Source: Actinophytocola sp036378875 (lineage in GTDB: Bacteria; Actinomycetota; Actinomycetes; Mycobacteriales; Pseudonocardiaceae). Taken from it: a stretch of 64,000 nucleotides of DNA. Of the stretch, positions 44,628 to 53,258 are shown piece by piece. Under the pieces are notes generated by a model, which worked only from the letters and a program-made list of their open reading frames with translations, searched no databases and was not told the origin of the DNA. Position 1 is the stretch's first letter, and the number at the start of each line of letters is the position of its first letter. The position numbers and the translations under genes are program-made. The stretch is from positions 1 through 64,000 of the forward strand of contig NZ_DASUVO010000139.1 of NCBI RefSeq assembly GCF_036378875.1. The letters run 5' to 3'.

Positions 44628-46903
44628 CCAGCAACACTTCCGCCAGAGCACGCGGACAGTCGATGCCTCGGCGCGGTGACCTCGTCGACGCGGGTTTTCT
44701 GGTGGTGCTCTCGGCCATCGCGTTGTCGGGGTTCGCCACCACCTACAGCGGGTGGAGCTACCTCGTCGTAGGGCTGAGCGGAGTCGTGCTCGGGGTGCTA
44801 GTCGGGCACCTCGCGAACATGCTCAACCAACCGGTGATCACCTTGGCCGCGTTGACCGTGGCCACGTTCTTCCTCGCGGGTGGTGCGGTCGTGCTCCGCG
44901 CGCAGGCCATCGGCGGGGTACTGCCCAGCGCCGCCACGATGCGTGGACTCGCCGACGGCAGTGTGAACGGGTGGAAGCAGTTGCTCACCACCCTTCCGCC
45001 CGTCGACGGTCGCGGCCCGCTCCTCGTCCTTCCATACCTGCTCGGGTTGCTGGTTGGCGCGGCGGGTTTCGCTGTCGCGAGCAGGATGCGGCCAGCCGTC
45101 GCGCCGGTCGGGGCGCCGTTGCTGCTGCTCGTCGCGACGATCCTGCTCGGCACCACCGAGCAGCCTGCCCCGGTGCTGCGAGGTGGTGTGTTCGCCGCGC
45201 TGGCACTCGCGTGGTCGGCGGTGCGTGCGCGCAGGCTGCGCCCGCAGGCCCGCGACGGGTCGCGGCATCTCGTGCGCCTGGGCGTGGCTGCCGCGATCCT
45301 CGGTGTGGCAACAGGTATCGCCACCCTCGTCGGGCCTGTCCTGCCCGGTACCGGCGGCGATCGTGTCGTGCTCCGCGACCTCGTCACTCCGCCGTTCGAG
45401 ATCGGCGCCTACCCGAGCCCGCTCGTCGGCTTCCGCAAGTACACCAAGGACGCCAGACAGCTGTGGGACCAGACGCTGTTCACGGTCTCCGGCCTGCCGT
45501 CCGGCGCGACCGTGCGGATCGCGACGCTGGACGACTACAACGGCTCGGTCTGGGGTGCCGCGGACCAGCCGGCGACCGCCGGGCCGCGTAACAGCTTCCA
45601 GCGGGTCGGTGACCGCATCCCCACCGCGGCGACCGGCCGTGCCGCGACGCTGACGTTCACCGTGTCGCCGGCGTACGCCACCGCCACCGACGTCAGCGCG
45701 TGGTTGCCCACCGCGGGCGTCGCCACCTCGGTCGCGTTCACCGGTCCCGCCTCGGCGGGGCACACCGAGAACCTGCGCTACAACCTCGCGACCTCCTCGG
45801 GCATCGTGGCCGACCGGCTCCGCGCCGGTGACACCTACACGGTCGACACGATCCTCGAACCCGTCGGGATCCCCGACGACGCACAGCCTTTCGGACCGTC
45901 CACAGCAGACCCGGCGGCCCGCGCCCTCGTGAGCTCGAAGGCACAGAAATGGGCCGGGGACGCGACGAGCGTCGCCGGCCGGTTGCGTGCCGCCGCCGCG
46001 TATCTGCGTGAGCACGGCGCCTACAGCGACGGAGGGCCCGGCGAGTCCGAGTACCTGCCAGGACACAGCCTCGGCAGGCTCACCACGTTCTTCAACGCGC
46101 CGCGCCCCGTCGGCGACGACGAGCAGTACGCGGCCGCGTTCGCGCTCGTCGCGAACGAGCTCGGCATGCCGGCCAGGGTCGTGCTCGGTGCCACACCGAA
46201 GAACGACGGCGCGGTGCGCGGCAAGGACGTGCACGCCTGGGTCGAACTGCACCTCGCGGACGGGCGCTGGGTGCCGGTGCCGCACACCGAGTTCATGCCG
46301 GACACGTCGAAGAAGCCCGACAAGCAGCCGCCCCAGGAGTTCGAGAACACCGACGCGTCGATCGTGCCCCCGCCGAACACCTCCCACCCGCCGAGCACGC
46401 TCGACGACCTCGCACAGACCGACCCGAGCACCAACCGCGCCGCCACCTCGCCGGAACCCGGCACCGGCGGACTGCCCGCGATCATCGGCGTGCTCCTGCG
46501 CTGGGTCGGCCTCCCGCTGCTGGTGCTCGGCACGCTGTGCGGCGCGATCATCGGCGCGAAGACCGTACGCCGCAACCGAAGGCGTACCCGTGGTCACCCC
46601 GCCGCCCGCGTCGCGGCTGGCTGGCGCGAGGTTCTCGACCACGTGCGCGACCTCGGCATGCCCGCGCCACGCGGCGGCACCCGATGGGAACAGGCACGGT
46701 CCGTCGCCGACCAACGCGTCACCGGGCTCGCCTCGCACGCCGACACCGTCGTGTTCGGGGCCGCCGAACCCGGTGGGGTAGCGGCCGACGAGTTCTGGAC
46801 AGCCGTGGCCACACTGCGCGCGCAGCTCGGCAGGGAAGCCGGACGCTGGCGTCGTTTCCGCGCCGCCATCAGCCTCCGCTCGATCCGCCCAGGGACGACA
46901 TGA
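44624..46903 (+). CDS. TgpA-like membrane protein with transglutaminase-like domain lacking catalytic Cys
   Basis: A 759-aa integral membrane protein. About six TM helices occupy residues ~20-250, followed by an extracytoplasmic part and a transglutaminase-core fold around residues 440-580. In active members the first catalytic motif is GxCxxFA; here it reads VGDDEQYAAAF, with Asp499 at the Cys position. The His motif DVHAWVELHL and the following strand RWVPVPHTEF are kept. A last TM helix lies near 625-650 (VGLPLLVLGTLCGAIIGAKTV). The protein is therefore likely a non-enzymatic module, matching Tgm of the PFNA cluster. GTG 44624 overlaps the DUF58 stop. Confidence 0.88.
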   Translation: MTSNTSARARGQSMPRRGDLVDAGFLVVLSAIALSGFATTYSGWSYLVVGLSGVVLGVLVGHLANMLNQPVITLAALTVATFFLAGGAVVLRAQAIGGVLPSAATMRGLADGSVNGWKQLLTTLPPVDGRGPLLVLPYLLGLLVGAAGFAVASRMRPAVAPVGAPLLLLVATILLGTTEQPAPVLRGGVFAALALAWSAVRARRLRPQARDGSRHLVRLGVAAAILGVATGIATLVGPVLPGTGGDRVVLRDLVTPPFEIGAYPSPLVGFRKYTKDARQLWDQTLFTVSGLPSGATVRIATLDDYNGSVWGAADQPATAGPRNSFQRVGDRIPTAATGRAATLTFTVSPAYATATDVSAWLPTAGVATSVAFTGPASAGHTENLRYNLATSSGIVADRLRAGDTYTVDTILEPVGIPDDAQPFGPSTADPAARALVSSKAQKWAGDATSVAGRLRAAAAYLREHGAYSDGGPGESEYLPGHSLGRLTTFFNAPRPVGDDEQYAAAFALVANELGMPARVVLGATPKNDGAVRGKDVHAWVELHLADGRWVPVPHTEFMPDTSKKPDKQPPQEFENTDASIVPPPNTSHPPSTLDDLAQTDPSTNRAATSPEPGTGGLPAIIGVLLRWVGLPLLVLGTLCGAIIGAKTVRRNRRRTRGHPAARVAAGWREVLDHVRDLGMPAPRGGTRWEQARSVADQRVTGLASHADTVVFGAAEPGGVAADEFWTAVATLRAQLGREAGRWRRFRAAISLRSIRPGTT

Positions 46904-49900
46904 AGATCAAGTTCACGTTCCAGCGTCCCGGCGGAGCCGTCGTCGACCTGCAGGCCACCGTCGACGCCGCGACGACCGTCGGCGACCTCGCCGCACAACT
47001 CGTGCGCGCCGACCCACACGGCCAGGGCGCGGCCGCCGACGGCACCACGCTGAGCGTCGTCAGCACGGACCGGCGTGCGCTCGATCCCGCGCTGCGGGTC
47101 GCCGACAGCGGGCTGCACTCGGGCGCCACCGTCGCGCTCGCCCGCGGCGGCCGCGCGTTCGCCGATCCACAGGCCCCGCCAGCCGCCACGGTCCGGATCA
47201 CCGCCGGCCCGGACCGTGGCCGCGAGTTCGGTCTGGCGTGGGGGACCGCGGTGATCGGCCGCGACGCGGGCTGCGAGGTGCGGCTCGCCGACCCGCTGGT
47301 GTCCCGGCGACACGCCCGCCTCAACATCACCGACGTCGCCGAGATCGTCGACCTCGGCTCCGCCAACGGCACACAGCTCGGCGGATCCGTCGTCGCGCGA
47401 ACCGCGCTGCGCGCCGGTGACGTGGTTCGTGTCGGGGACACCGAGCTGACTGTCCACATCGCACCGGCACACCCCGGCGCCGGCAACCCCGGCGCGTTCG
47501 TGCGCTCACCACGGCTCGACCCGCGCTATGCCGGTGTCGAGCTGACCGCGCCGGAACCGCCGCAGCGCGGGCAGCACACGCGTTTCCCGATCGTGTCCCT
47601 GCTCGCGCCACTGCTGATGGGCGGCGTGCTCTACCTGATGACCCGGTCGCTGGTGTCGCTCGTGTTCGTGGCACTGACCCCGCTGATGCTCGTCGGCAAC
47701 ACCGTGGAGGCCAAGCTCGCCGGCCGCTCGTCGTTCCGCAAGGCCGTCCGCCAGTTCCGCGCCGACCTCGACGACCTGGCGGGCCAGGCGCGGAGCGCGG
47801 CCACCGACGAGGTCACCGCACGGCAACGTGAACACCCGTCGCTGACCGACTGCGCGGACGCCGTGCGTGGGCGTGGTTCGCTGCTGTGGACCCGACGGCC
47901 AGGCGAGCACGGTTTCCTGGAGCTGCGACTCGGCCTTGGCAGGCGTCCGTCACGCAACACGATCGAGCTGCCGGACGGCCGCAGGTCGCCGCGCAACCTC
48001 ACGGCCGAGCTCCGCGCCGTCACCGACGAGTTCACCACGGTCGACCAGGTCCCCGTCGTGGCACAGCCCGCCGAGCACGGTGCGGTGGGCGTCGCCGGAC
48101 CCCGCGCCGCGCTTCTCGACACCGCCCGCGCGCTGGTGATGCAGCTGGTTTCGCTGCACTCGCCGGCCGAGATGGTGCTCGCCGGGTTCGCGTCGGCGCA
48201 GAGCTCGGCGGCGTGGGACTGGCTGAAGTGGCTGCCGCACACCACGTCCCCGCACAGCCCGCTTCCCGTGCGGCACCTGGCGGACAACGGCGCCAGCGCG
48301 GGCGTACTGGTCGCCGAGCTCGAAGGCCTCCTCGTCGCACGCGAGAGCGGGGACGCCGCGCTCCTGCCCGCCGTGTTCGTGCTCGTCGAGGACGACGCGC
48401 CGGTCGAGCGCAGCAGGCTCGTCGACCTGGCCGAACGCGGTGCGGGGCACGGCGTCCACGTGCTGTGGCTCGCACCTGAGGTGGCACGGCTGCCCGCCGC
48501 GTGCCGGCACTTCGTGTCGGTGGACCACGGTCCGACCGGTGAGGTCGGCCTCGCGCACGTCGGCGAGCGGGTCGAACCGGTCCTCCTGGAAACGCTCGAT
48601 GCCACCGCGGCGTTGGAACTGGCCCGCCGGCTCGCGCCCCTGGTCGACACCGGCGCCCGAGTCGACGACGACAGCGACCTTCCCAGGACCGTGTCCCTCC
48701 TCGCCGTGCCGGAACGGCCGATCGTCGCCGCACCGGAAGCCGTGATCGAGCAGTGGGCGGCGAACCGGTCGATCGTCACCGGCCCGTACGCCCCGGAGCG
48801 GCCGGACCGGCGCCCCGGCACGTTGCGCGCGGTCGTCGGTGCCTCCGCGTCCGGTGTGCTCGCGCTCGACCTGCGCGCCGACGGCCCGCACGCACTCGTC
48901 GGTGGCACAACGGGTTCCGGCAAGAGCGAGCTGCTGCAGGCGTGGATCCTCGCGATGGCACTGGCACACAGTCCACAGCGGCTGACGTTCCTGCTCGTCG
49001 ACTACAAGGGTGGCGCGGCGTTCAAGGAGTTCACGACGCTGCCGCACAACGTCGGCATGGTCACCGACCTCGACCCGCACCTGGTGCGCCGCGTGCTCGC
49101 GTCGTTGCACGCGGAACTGCTCCGGCGCGAACACCTGTTCCACCAGCACAACGTCAAGGACCTCGCCGAGCTGGAACGCAAGGCGCCGACCGACGCGCCA
49201 CCCAGTCTCGTCATCGTCGTCGACGAGTTCGCCGCACTGGTTTCCGAGCTACCGGAGTTCGTGGACGGTGTCGTGAACGTGGCACAGCGCGGCCGGTCGC
49301 TCGGTGTGCACCTGATACTCGCCACCCAGCGGCCCGCCGGGGTGATCCGGGAGAACCTGCGCGCCAACACGAACCTGCGGATCGCGCTGCGGACCGCGGA
49401 CGAGTCGGACAGCACCGACGTGCTCGGCACGCCGCAGGCGGCGTTCATCGACGTGGCCACGCCGGGACGCGCGATCGCGAAGACCGGCCCCGGCAGGCTC
49501 GTGCCGTTCCAGGCCGGCTATGCGGGTGGCTGGACCAGCGAGCAGGCGCCGCCACCGGAGATCGTGCTCGAGGAGCTGCGTTTCGGTGCGGGCCGGGCAT
49601 GGGAGTTCGAGGTGAGCGAGGAGGTCGGCGCCGACCCGGGGCCGACCGACATCACCCGGCTCGTCACCGCGATCGCGGGAGCGACGAGGAAGGCCGCGAT
49701 CCCGCCGCCGCGTCGGCCGTGGCTCCCCGAGCTGTGCGGGAGCTACGACCTGTCCGACCGGTCACTTGTCCGGACCGGCCGCCGCGACGACGCGCTCGTG
49801 TTCGGCATCCGCGACGACCCGAAGTCCCAGACGCAGCCGCCGGTCGAGTTCGTCCCGGACACCGACGGCAACCTCGCCGTGTACGGCACCGGCGGGTCGG

Positions 49901-51312
49901 GCAAGAGCACACTGCTGCGCACACTAGCGATCACCGCGGGCTTCACCGTCCACGGTGGACCCTGCCACGTGTACGGCATGGACTTCGGCGCGCGAGGGCT
50001 GGACATGCTGTCGGGACTACCGCACGTGGGCAGTGTCGTCGCTGGCGCGGACCACGAGCGGATCATCCGGCTCATCACCCGGTTGCGTGACCTCGTGGAC
50101 GAGCGGGCACTGCGCTACTCGCAGGTGAACGCGGGAACCATCGGCGAGTACCGCGAGAAGGCCGGCGCGCCAGACGAGCCGAGGGTGCTGTTGCTCCTCG
50201 ACGGCGTCGCGGCGTTCCGGCAGGCGTACGAGGCAAGCGACCGCAGCCGCTGGTTCGACATTCTCGTCGGCGTCGCCAACGATGGCCGGCCGGTCGGCGT
50301 GCACCTGCTGTTGTCGGCCGACCGCCCCACGGCCGTGCCGTCCGCGCTGGCGTCGGCGATCCAGACCAGGGTGACGTTGCGGATGGCGGACACGAACGAC
50401 TACGCACTCCTGGGCGTGCCGACCGATGTGCTGCGTGCCTCGTCCCCACCCGGCCGCGGCCTGTTGCGTGGCGCGGAGATCCAGGTGGCCATGCTGGGCA
50501 GCCAACCGGACGTGGGCTCGCAGGCGGTGGCCATCCGCCGCTTCGGCGCGGCGATGGAACGCGCGGGCGGCACCGTGGCGCCGCCGGTGCTGCGGCTCGA
50601 GGACAAGATCCGGCAGTGCTCCCTGCCCGACGAGATCGACGGCTTGCCCGTTCTGGGCGTGGGTTCCGCGGAACTGGCACCACACACCTTCGACCCACGC
50701 GGCGCGTTCCTCGTGATGGGTCCACCGGTGTCGGGCCGCACCACGGCGTTGCACGCGCTGGCCGTGGCACTGCGCCGATGGCGTCCGGACATGCCCCTGC
50801 ACTACTTCGGCAGCAAGCGTTCCCGCCTGGCTACTCTTCCACTGTGGACATCCCCGGCGTGCGGCATCGACGAGATCGCGGACCACGCCCGTGAACTGAC
50901 GGAGAAGCTCGCCGGTCCCGCGGCGTTGTTCGTGGAGAATCTCGCGAACCTCCACACCACGGCCGCGGACCTGCCACTGGCGACGTTGGTGCGGCAATGC
51001 CTGGAACAAGACCTGTTCGTAGTAGGCGAGGGCGAGACAAGCACCTTGGGTGTGGGCGGCCAGGGCCTGATAGGCACCCTCCGCGCCGGCAGACAAGGCC
51101 TGGCACTGGCCCCGGCGACAGACGACGGCCTGACCGTCATGCGCACGCCGTTCCCCCCACGCCTCAACCGCGCGGACTTCCCACCGGGCCGAGCACTGCA
51201 TGTTGTCGCCGGCCGCACAGCCGTGGTGCAGATAGCACTGCCAGAAGAAGACCACCGACCGGCCGCCCCCGGACCGGCGAGAGCGGGCGTCGCGCCCCTG
51301 AGGAAAGGATGA
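46900..51312 (+). CDS. EssC/EccC-like type VII secretion ATPase with ubiquitin-like and FHA domains
   Basis: A 1470-aa membrane ATPase that would drive type VII export. Residues ~1-83 form a ubiquitin-like (EsaB/YukD-type) domain (MKIKFTFQRPGGAVVDLQAT). Residues ~98-190 are an FHA domain (VIGRDAGCEVRL, SRRHARL, LGSANGT). Two TM helices lie at ~229-268. Three FtsK/SpoIIIE domains follow. D1 is intact (GGTTGSGKS 668-676, Walker B VIVVDEF with Asp775-Glu776). D2 keeps Walker A (GTGGSGKST ~996-1004), but its Walker B is LLLLDG, lacking Glu. D3 is degenerate (MGPPVSGRTT 1273-1282, Arg for Lys). Length and layout resemble firmicute EssC more than mycobacterial EccC. ATG 46900 overlaps the preceding stop. 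Confidence 0.92.
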   Translation: MKIKFTFQRPGGAVVDLQATVDAATTVGDLAAQLVRADPHGQGAAADGTTLSVVSTDRRALDPALRVADSGLHSGATVALARGGRAFADPQAPPAATVRITAGPDRGREFGLAWGTAVIGRDAGCEVRLADPLVSRRHARLNITDVAEIVDLGSANGTQLGGSVVARTALRAGDVVRVGDTELTVHIAPAHPGAGNPGAFVRSPRLDPRYAGVELTAPEPPQRGQHTRFPIVSLLAPLLMGGVLYLMTRSLVSLVFVALTPLMLVGNTVEAKLAGRSSFRKAVRQFRADLDDLAGQARSAATDEVTARQREHPSLTDCADAVRGRGSLLWTRRPGEHGFLELRLGLGRRPSRNTIELPDGRRSPRNLTAELRAVTDEFTTVDQVPVVAQPAEHGAVGVAGPRAALLDTARALVMQLVSLHSPAEMVLAGFASAQSSAAWDWLKWLPHTTSPHSPLPVRHLADNGASAGVLVAELEGLLVARESGDAALLPAVFVLVEDDAPVERSRLVDLAERGAGHGVHVLWLAPEVARLPAACRHFVSVDHGPTGEVGLAHVGERVEPVLLETLDATAALELARRLAPLVDTGARVDDDSDLPRTVSLLAVPERPIVAAPEAVIEQWAANRSIVTGPYAPERPDRRPGTLRAVVGASASGVLALDLRADGPHALVGGTTGSGKSELLQAWILAMALAHSPQRLTFLLVDYKGGAAFKEFTTLPHNVGMVTDLDPHLVRRVLASLHAELLRREHLFHQHNVKDLAELERKAPTDAPPSLVIVVDEFAALVSELPEFVDGVVNVAQRGRSLGVHLILATQRPAGVIRENLRANTNLRIALRTADESDSTDVLGTPQAAFIDVATPGRAIAKTGPGRLVPFQAGYAGGWTSEQAPPPEIVLEELRFGAGRAWEFEVSEEVGADPGPTDITRLVTAIAGATRKAAIPPPRRPWLPELCGSYDLSDRSLVRTGRRDDALVFGIRDDPKSQTQPPVEFVPDTDGNLAVYGTGGSGKSTLLRTLAITAGFTVHGGPCHVYGMDFGARGLDMLSGLPHVGSVVAGADHERIIRLITRLRDLVDERALRYSQVNAGTIGEYREKAGAPDEPRVLLLLDGVAAFRQAYEASDRSRWFDILVGVANDGRPVGVHLLLSADRPTAVPSALASAIQTRVTLRMADTNDYALLGVPTDVLRASSPPGRGLLRGAEIQVAMLGSQPDVGSQAVAIRRFGAAMERAGGTVAPPVLRLEDKIRQCSLPDEIDGLPVLGVGSAELAPHTFDPRGAFLVMGPPVSGRTTALHALAVALRRWRPDMPLHYFGSKRSRLATLPLWTSPACGIDEIADHARELTEKLAGPAALFVENLANLHTTAADLPLATLVRQCLEQDLFVVGEGETSTLGVGGQGLIGTLRAGRQGLALAPATDDGLTVMRTPFPPRLNRADFPPGRALHVVAGRTAVVQIALPEEDHRPAAPGPARAGVAPLRKG

Positions 51313-51317
51313 ACCCG

Positions 51318-51584
51318 ATGGCCTTCATCGGAATGGACGTCGAAGCGGTCCGCACACTGGCGGGCCAACTGAACTCCAAAGCAGACGAGATCGACACCAT
51401 CACCTCGACACTCACGAGCCAGCTGAGCACCACACAATGGGAAGGCACCGACGCAGGCACATTCCGCGCCAACTGGACCAGCACCCACGTAACCCAACTA
51501 ATGACAGTAGCCAACGCCCTCCGCGACGCGGCCACAAACGCCATCCGCAACGCCGACGAACAGTCGACCGCGTCTTCTGCATGA
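51318..51584 (+). CDS. WXG100-family type VII secretion protein
   Basis: An 88-aa helical-hairpin protein of EsxA/EsxB type. It shows the WXG motif in TTQWEGTDAGTFRANW (Trp near 43) at the centre, flanked by two amphipathic helices, and no signal peptide. It ends in ADEQSTASSA without a clear YxxxD/E export motif. ATG 51318 is preferred because AGGAAAGG lies 9 bp upstream; an in-frame ATG at 51309 overlaps the ATPase stop and is too close to that site. It is the last gene of the cluster and the probable small substrate of the adjacent ATPase. Confidence 0.93.
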   Translation: MAFIGMDVEAVRTLAGQLNSKADEIDTITSTLTSQLSTTQWEGTDAGTFRANWTSTHVTQLMTVANALRDAATNAIRNADEQSTASSA

Positions 51585-51593
51585 CATAGCCAG

Positions 51594-51640
51594 TCGGGGA
51601 GTGTGGGCCTGCCACTTAAGGCAGGCCCACGATTCCCCGA
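51594..51640 (+). terminator. Strong hairpin terminator closing the ESX/kinase cluster
   Basis: A perfect 11-bp stem, GTGGGCCTGCC (51603-51613) with GGCAGGCCCAC (51620-51630), has a 6-nt loop ACTTAA. It is extended by an outer TCGGGGA (51594-51600) / TCCCCGA (51634-51640) stem. It begins 10 bp after the WXG100 stop. No long T-tract follows, as is common in actinomycetes. Confidence 0.85.
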
Positions 51641-51786
51641 CGCTGACAAATGGTTGTTCCTTCGGTCCGCTGACTGCGTCTATGCCGGTGCCCCAGCCGC
51701 CCGACAGCCGGTTTTGGCCCGGAACTATCGGTCCGCACCTCCTGGATCAGCGAGCTGATTTCGAGTAATGGTCGAAGGAGTCATCT

Positions 51787-52746
51787 TCACTGCAGCTCGG
51801 CCGCGTTTCGCGTTTCCGGCGGTTGTTCGAGATTCTGCTGACGTTTGCGCTGTTCGGATTTGAGGCGATGAACCTCCTCAACGAACTCTTTGAGAGCGAT
51901 TTCCTCGGTATCGCAGTACTTGTAGCGACCGACGCCGACTTCGAACGCCTCCCACTCATGCTCGATCGCGTCAGCTGTCTGCTGGAGGTAGAAACTTCGT
52001 TCCTTGTACTTGTAGTAGCCCATAAAGCCGCTAGAGATACCGACAGCGAGGGAAACGCCGAGCACCACCCAGCGAATAGGGCCGCCGCCAGTTGAGATGC
52101 CGGATGCACCTGTGGCGCTGATCGAACCAATAATGAGAATTCCTTGGAGAATATTGTTGACGTTGCGATATTTTCTACTGTCGTTGCGGAGTTTTTCTAT
52201 CTCGCTATAGGCTTCGTCTTTGTATATGAGGCGCCGAGTCTTCTGGTCGAAAGTGCCCGCAGTGACCTTCAGCTTCCTCGCGTCGCGCATGGTCGCGATG
52301 ATGAGTTCCAGCTCACCTTCGGTGCGTCGCCGTTCAATCGGGCGACCTGCCCCGTCTTTTTCTCCTTCGATGGTTGCTTTCGGGCCAGCGCCGGGATTGC
52401 GTGCGAACCTTATTGCGGCGATACATAATCCAACCACTAAGGCGATTCCAGGGACGCTGATCGCAATGAACGCAGAGCGACTAAGCCACGGTAGCCAGAA
52501 CATTGCATACAGACCTAGTACCAGTGTTGGCGTGAAAACATAGGCTAATGCCGCAAGTCGTCTCCGCCGCCTTGCGACCCTGGCCCAATGCTCGAACTTG
52601 CGAATTTCTGCGGTGAGACCCAAGAGTTCCTGGTTCGCCGCAAGAACCGCTTCTCGCTGTCGCTCGGTCAACACGGTTTCCTGTGAAGACGCATGAGAGC
52701 TGCTTGTTTTCGTGCGCGCCTGACCTTGGTCACGGGGACCGGCCAT
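51787..52746 (-). CDS. SLATT / DUF4231-type membrane protein (putative conflict-system effector)
   Basis: A 319-aa membrane protein. A basic/coiled N-terminal region leads to two TM helices at ~65-115. After a charged cytosolic segment (~116-190) there is a second TM pair, GILIIGSISATGAS and VVLGVSLAVGISSGFMGYYKYKE. The following RSFYLQQTADAIEHEWEAF and VGRYKYCDTEEIALKEFVEEV match the SLATT/DUF4231 layout. SLATT proteins are predicted pore-forming effectors in nucleotide-linked bacterial immunity. The gene is clearly lower in GC than the rest of the window and is co-directional with the SepF-like gene 38 bp upstream. Assignment to DUF4231 is by motif pattern only. Confidence 0.7.
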   Translation of the reverse strand: MAGPRDQGQARTKTSSSHASSQETVLTERQREAVLAANQELLGLTAEIRKFEHWARVARRRRRLAALAYVFTPTLVLGLYAMFWLPWLSRSAFIAISVPGIALVVGLCIAAIRFARNPGAGPKATIEGEKDGAGRPIERRRTEGELELIIATMRDARKLKVTAGTFDQKTRRLIYKDEAYSEIEKLRNDSRKYRNVNNILQGILIIGSISATGASGISTGGGPIRWVVLGVSLAVGISSGFMGYYKYKERSFYLQQTADAIEHEWEAFEVGVGRYKYCDTEEIALKEFVEEVHRLKSEQRKRQQNLEQPPETRNAAELQ

Positions 52747-52784
52747 TGATGTTGTTTTCCCTTCGTCGCTCTTATGTGCAAGCT

Positions 52785-53192
52785 CTAGTCGGAGTGTGGC
52801 GTGAGCAATAGGACCGTGCTGGACAGTTGTTGTATGACGCCATTCAAGGCCAGTGTGATGGCGCTGCAGAAGTCGATGAGCCGAACTGCAGTGTCCTCGT
52901 CGGCACCAGCGAGGTCCAGGAGGACCACATGTCCGCGCTGCAGGCTCTCTCGGACCTGTCTGGCGGATTCCCGGTAGTTAGTCGGATTTATCCGGGCTGC
53001 TTGCTGGAGATGGACCGCTGGGTTCGGTGGCGGGTTGCCGGCCAGCGATGCCAGCCATTCTGCATCCTCAAGCGCCGCAGTGAGCCGACTGGTGCCGTCG
53101 CGGCTCACCCACGGCACGTTCACATGCAATGAAGGTTGCTCAAGGCGGTGCCGAAATGCGCGCGTCACGAGGCTTGCTGCAACCAGCGACAT
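52785..53192 (-). CDS. SepF-like domain protein, 5' end probably truncated by an in-frame stop
   Basis: A 135-aa protein whose C-terminal ~75 residues match the SepF/DUF552 fold: INPTNYRESARQVRESLQRG, VVLLDLAGADEDTAVRLIDFC, LNGVIQQLSSTVLLLTP. SepF normally tethers FtsZ to the membrane. The usual starts are ATG 53192 or TTG 53204. Upstream, the same frame reads VGEADLVLDYVKVLI, then TAG (53211-53213), then PLLLITMSLVAASLVTRAF. Together these form one natural TM helix with flanks, so the ancestral start was probably GTG 53258. The visible gene may be a re-initiated, truncated product or a pseudogene. GC is low; it precedes the SLATT-like gene. Confidence 0.65.
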   Translation of the reverse strand: MSLVAASLVTRAFRHRLEQPSLHVNVPWVSRDGTSRLTAALEDAEWLASLAGNPPPNPAVHLQQAARINPTNYRESARQVRESLQRGHVVLLDLAGADEDTAVRLIDFCSAITLALNGVIQQLSSTVLLLTPHSD

Positions 53193-53258
53193 AGTGATCA
53201 ACAACAGGGGCTAGATCAGGACTTTGACATAGTCGAGCACGAGGTCTGCTTCTCCCAC

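Noticed and set aside
51641..51786. Attachment-site duplicate of the tRNA-Arg 3' end near the cluster terminator
   Set aside because: Only a 7-bp match (GCCCACG) was found, which is not more than chance in this GC-rich DNA.
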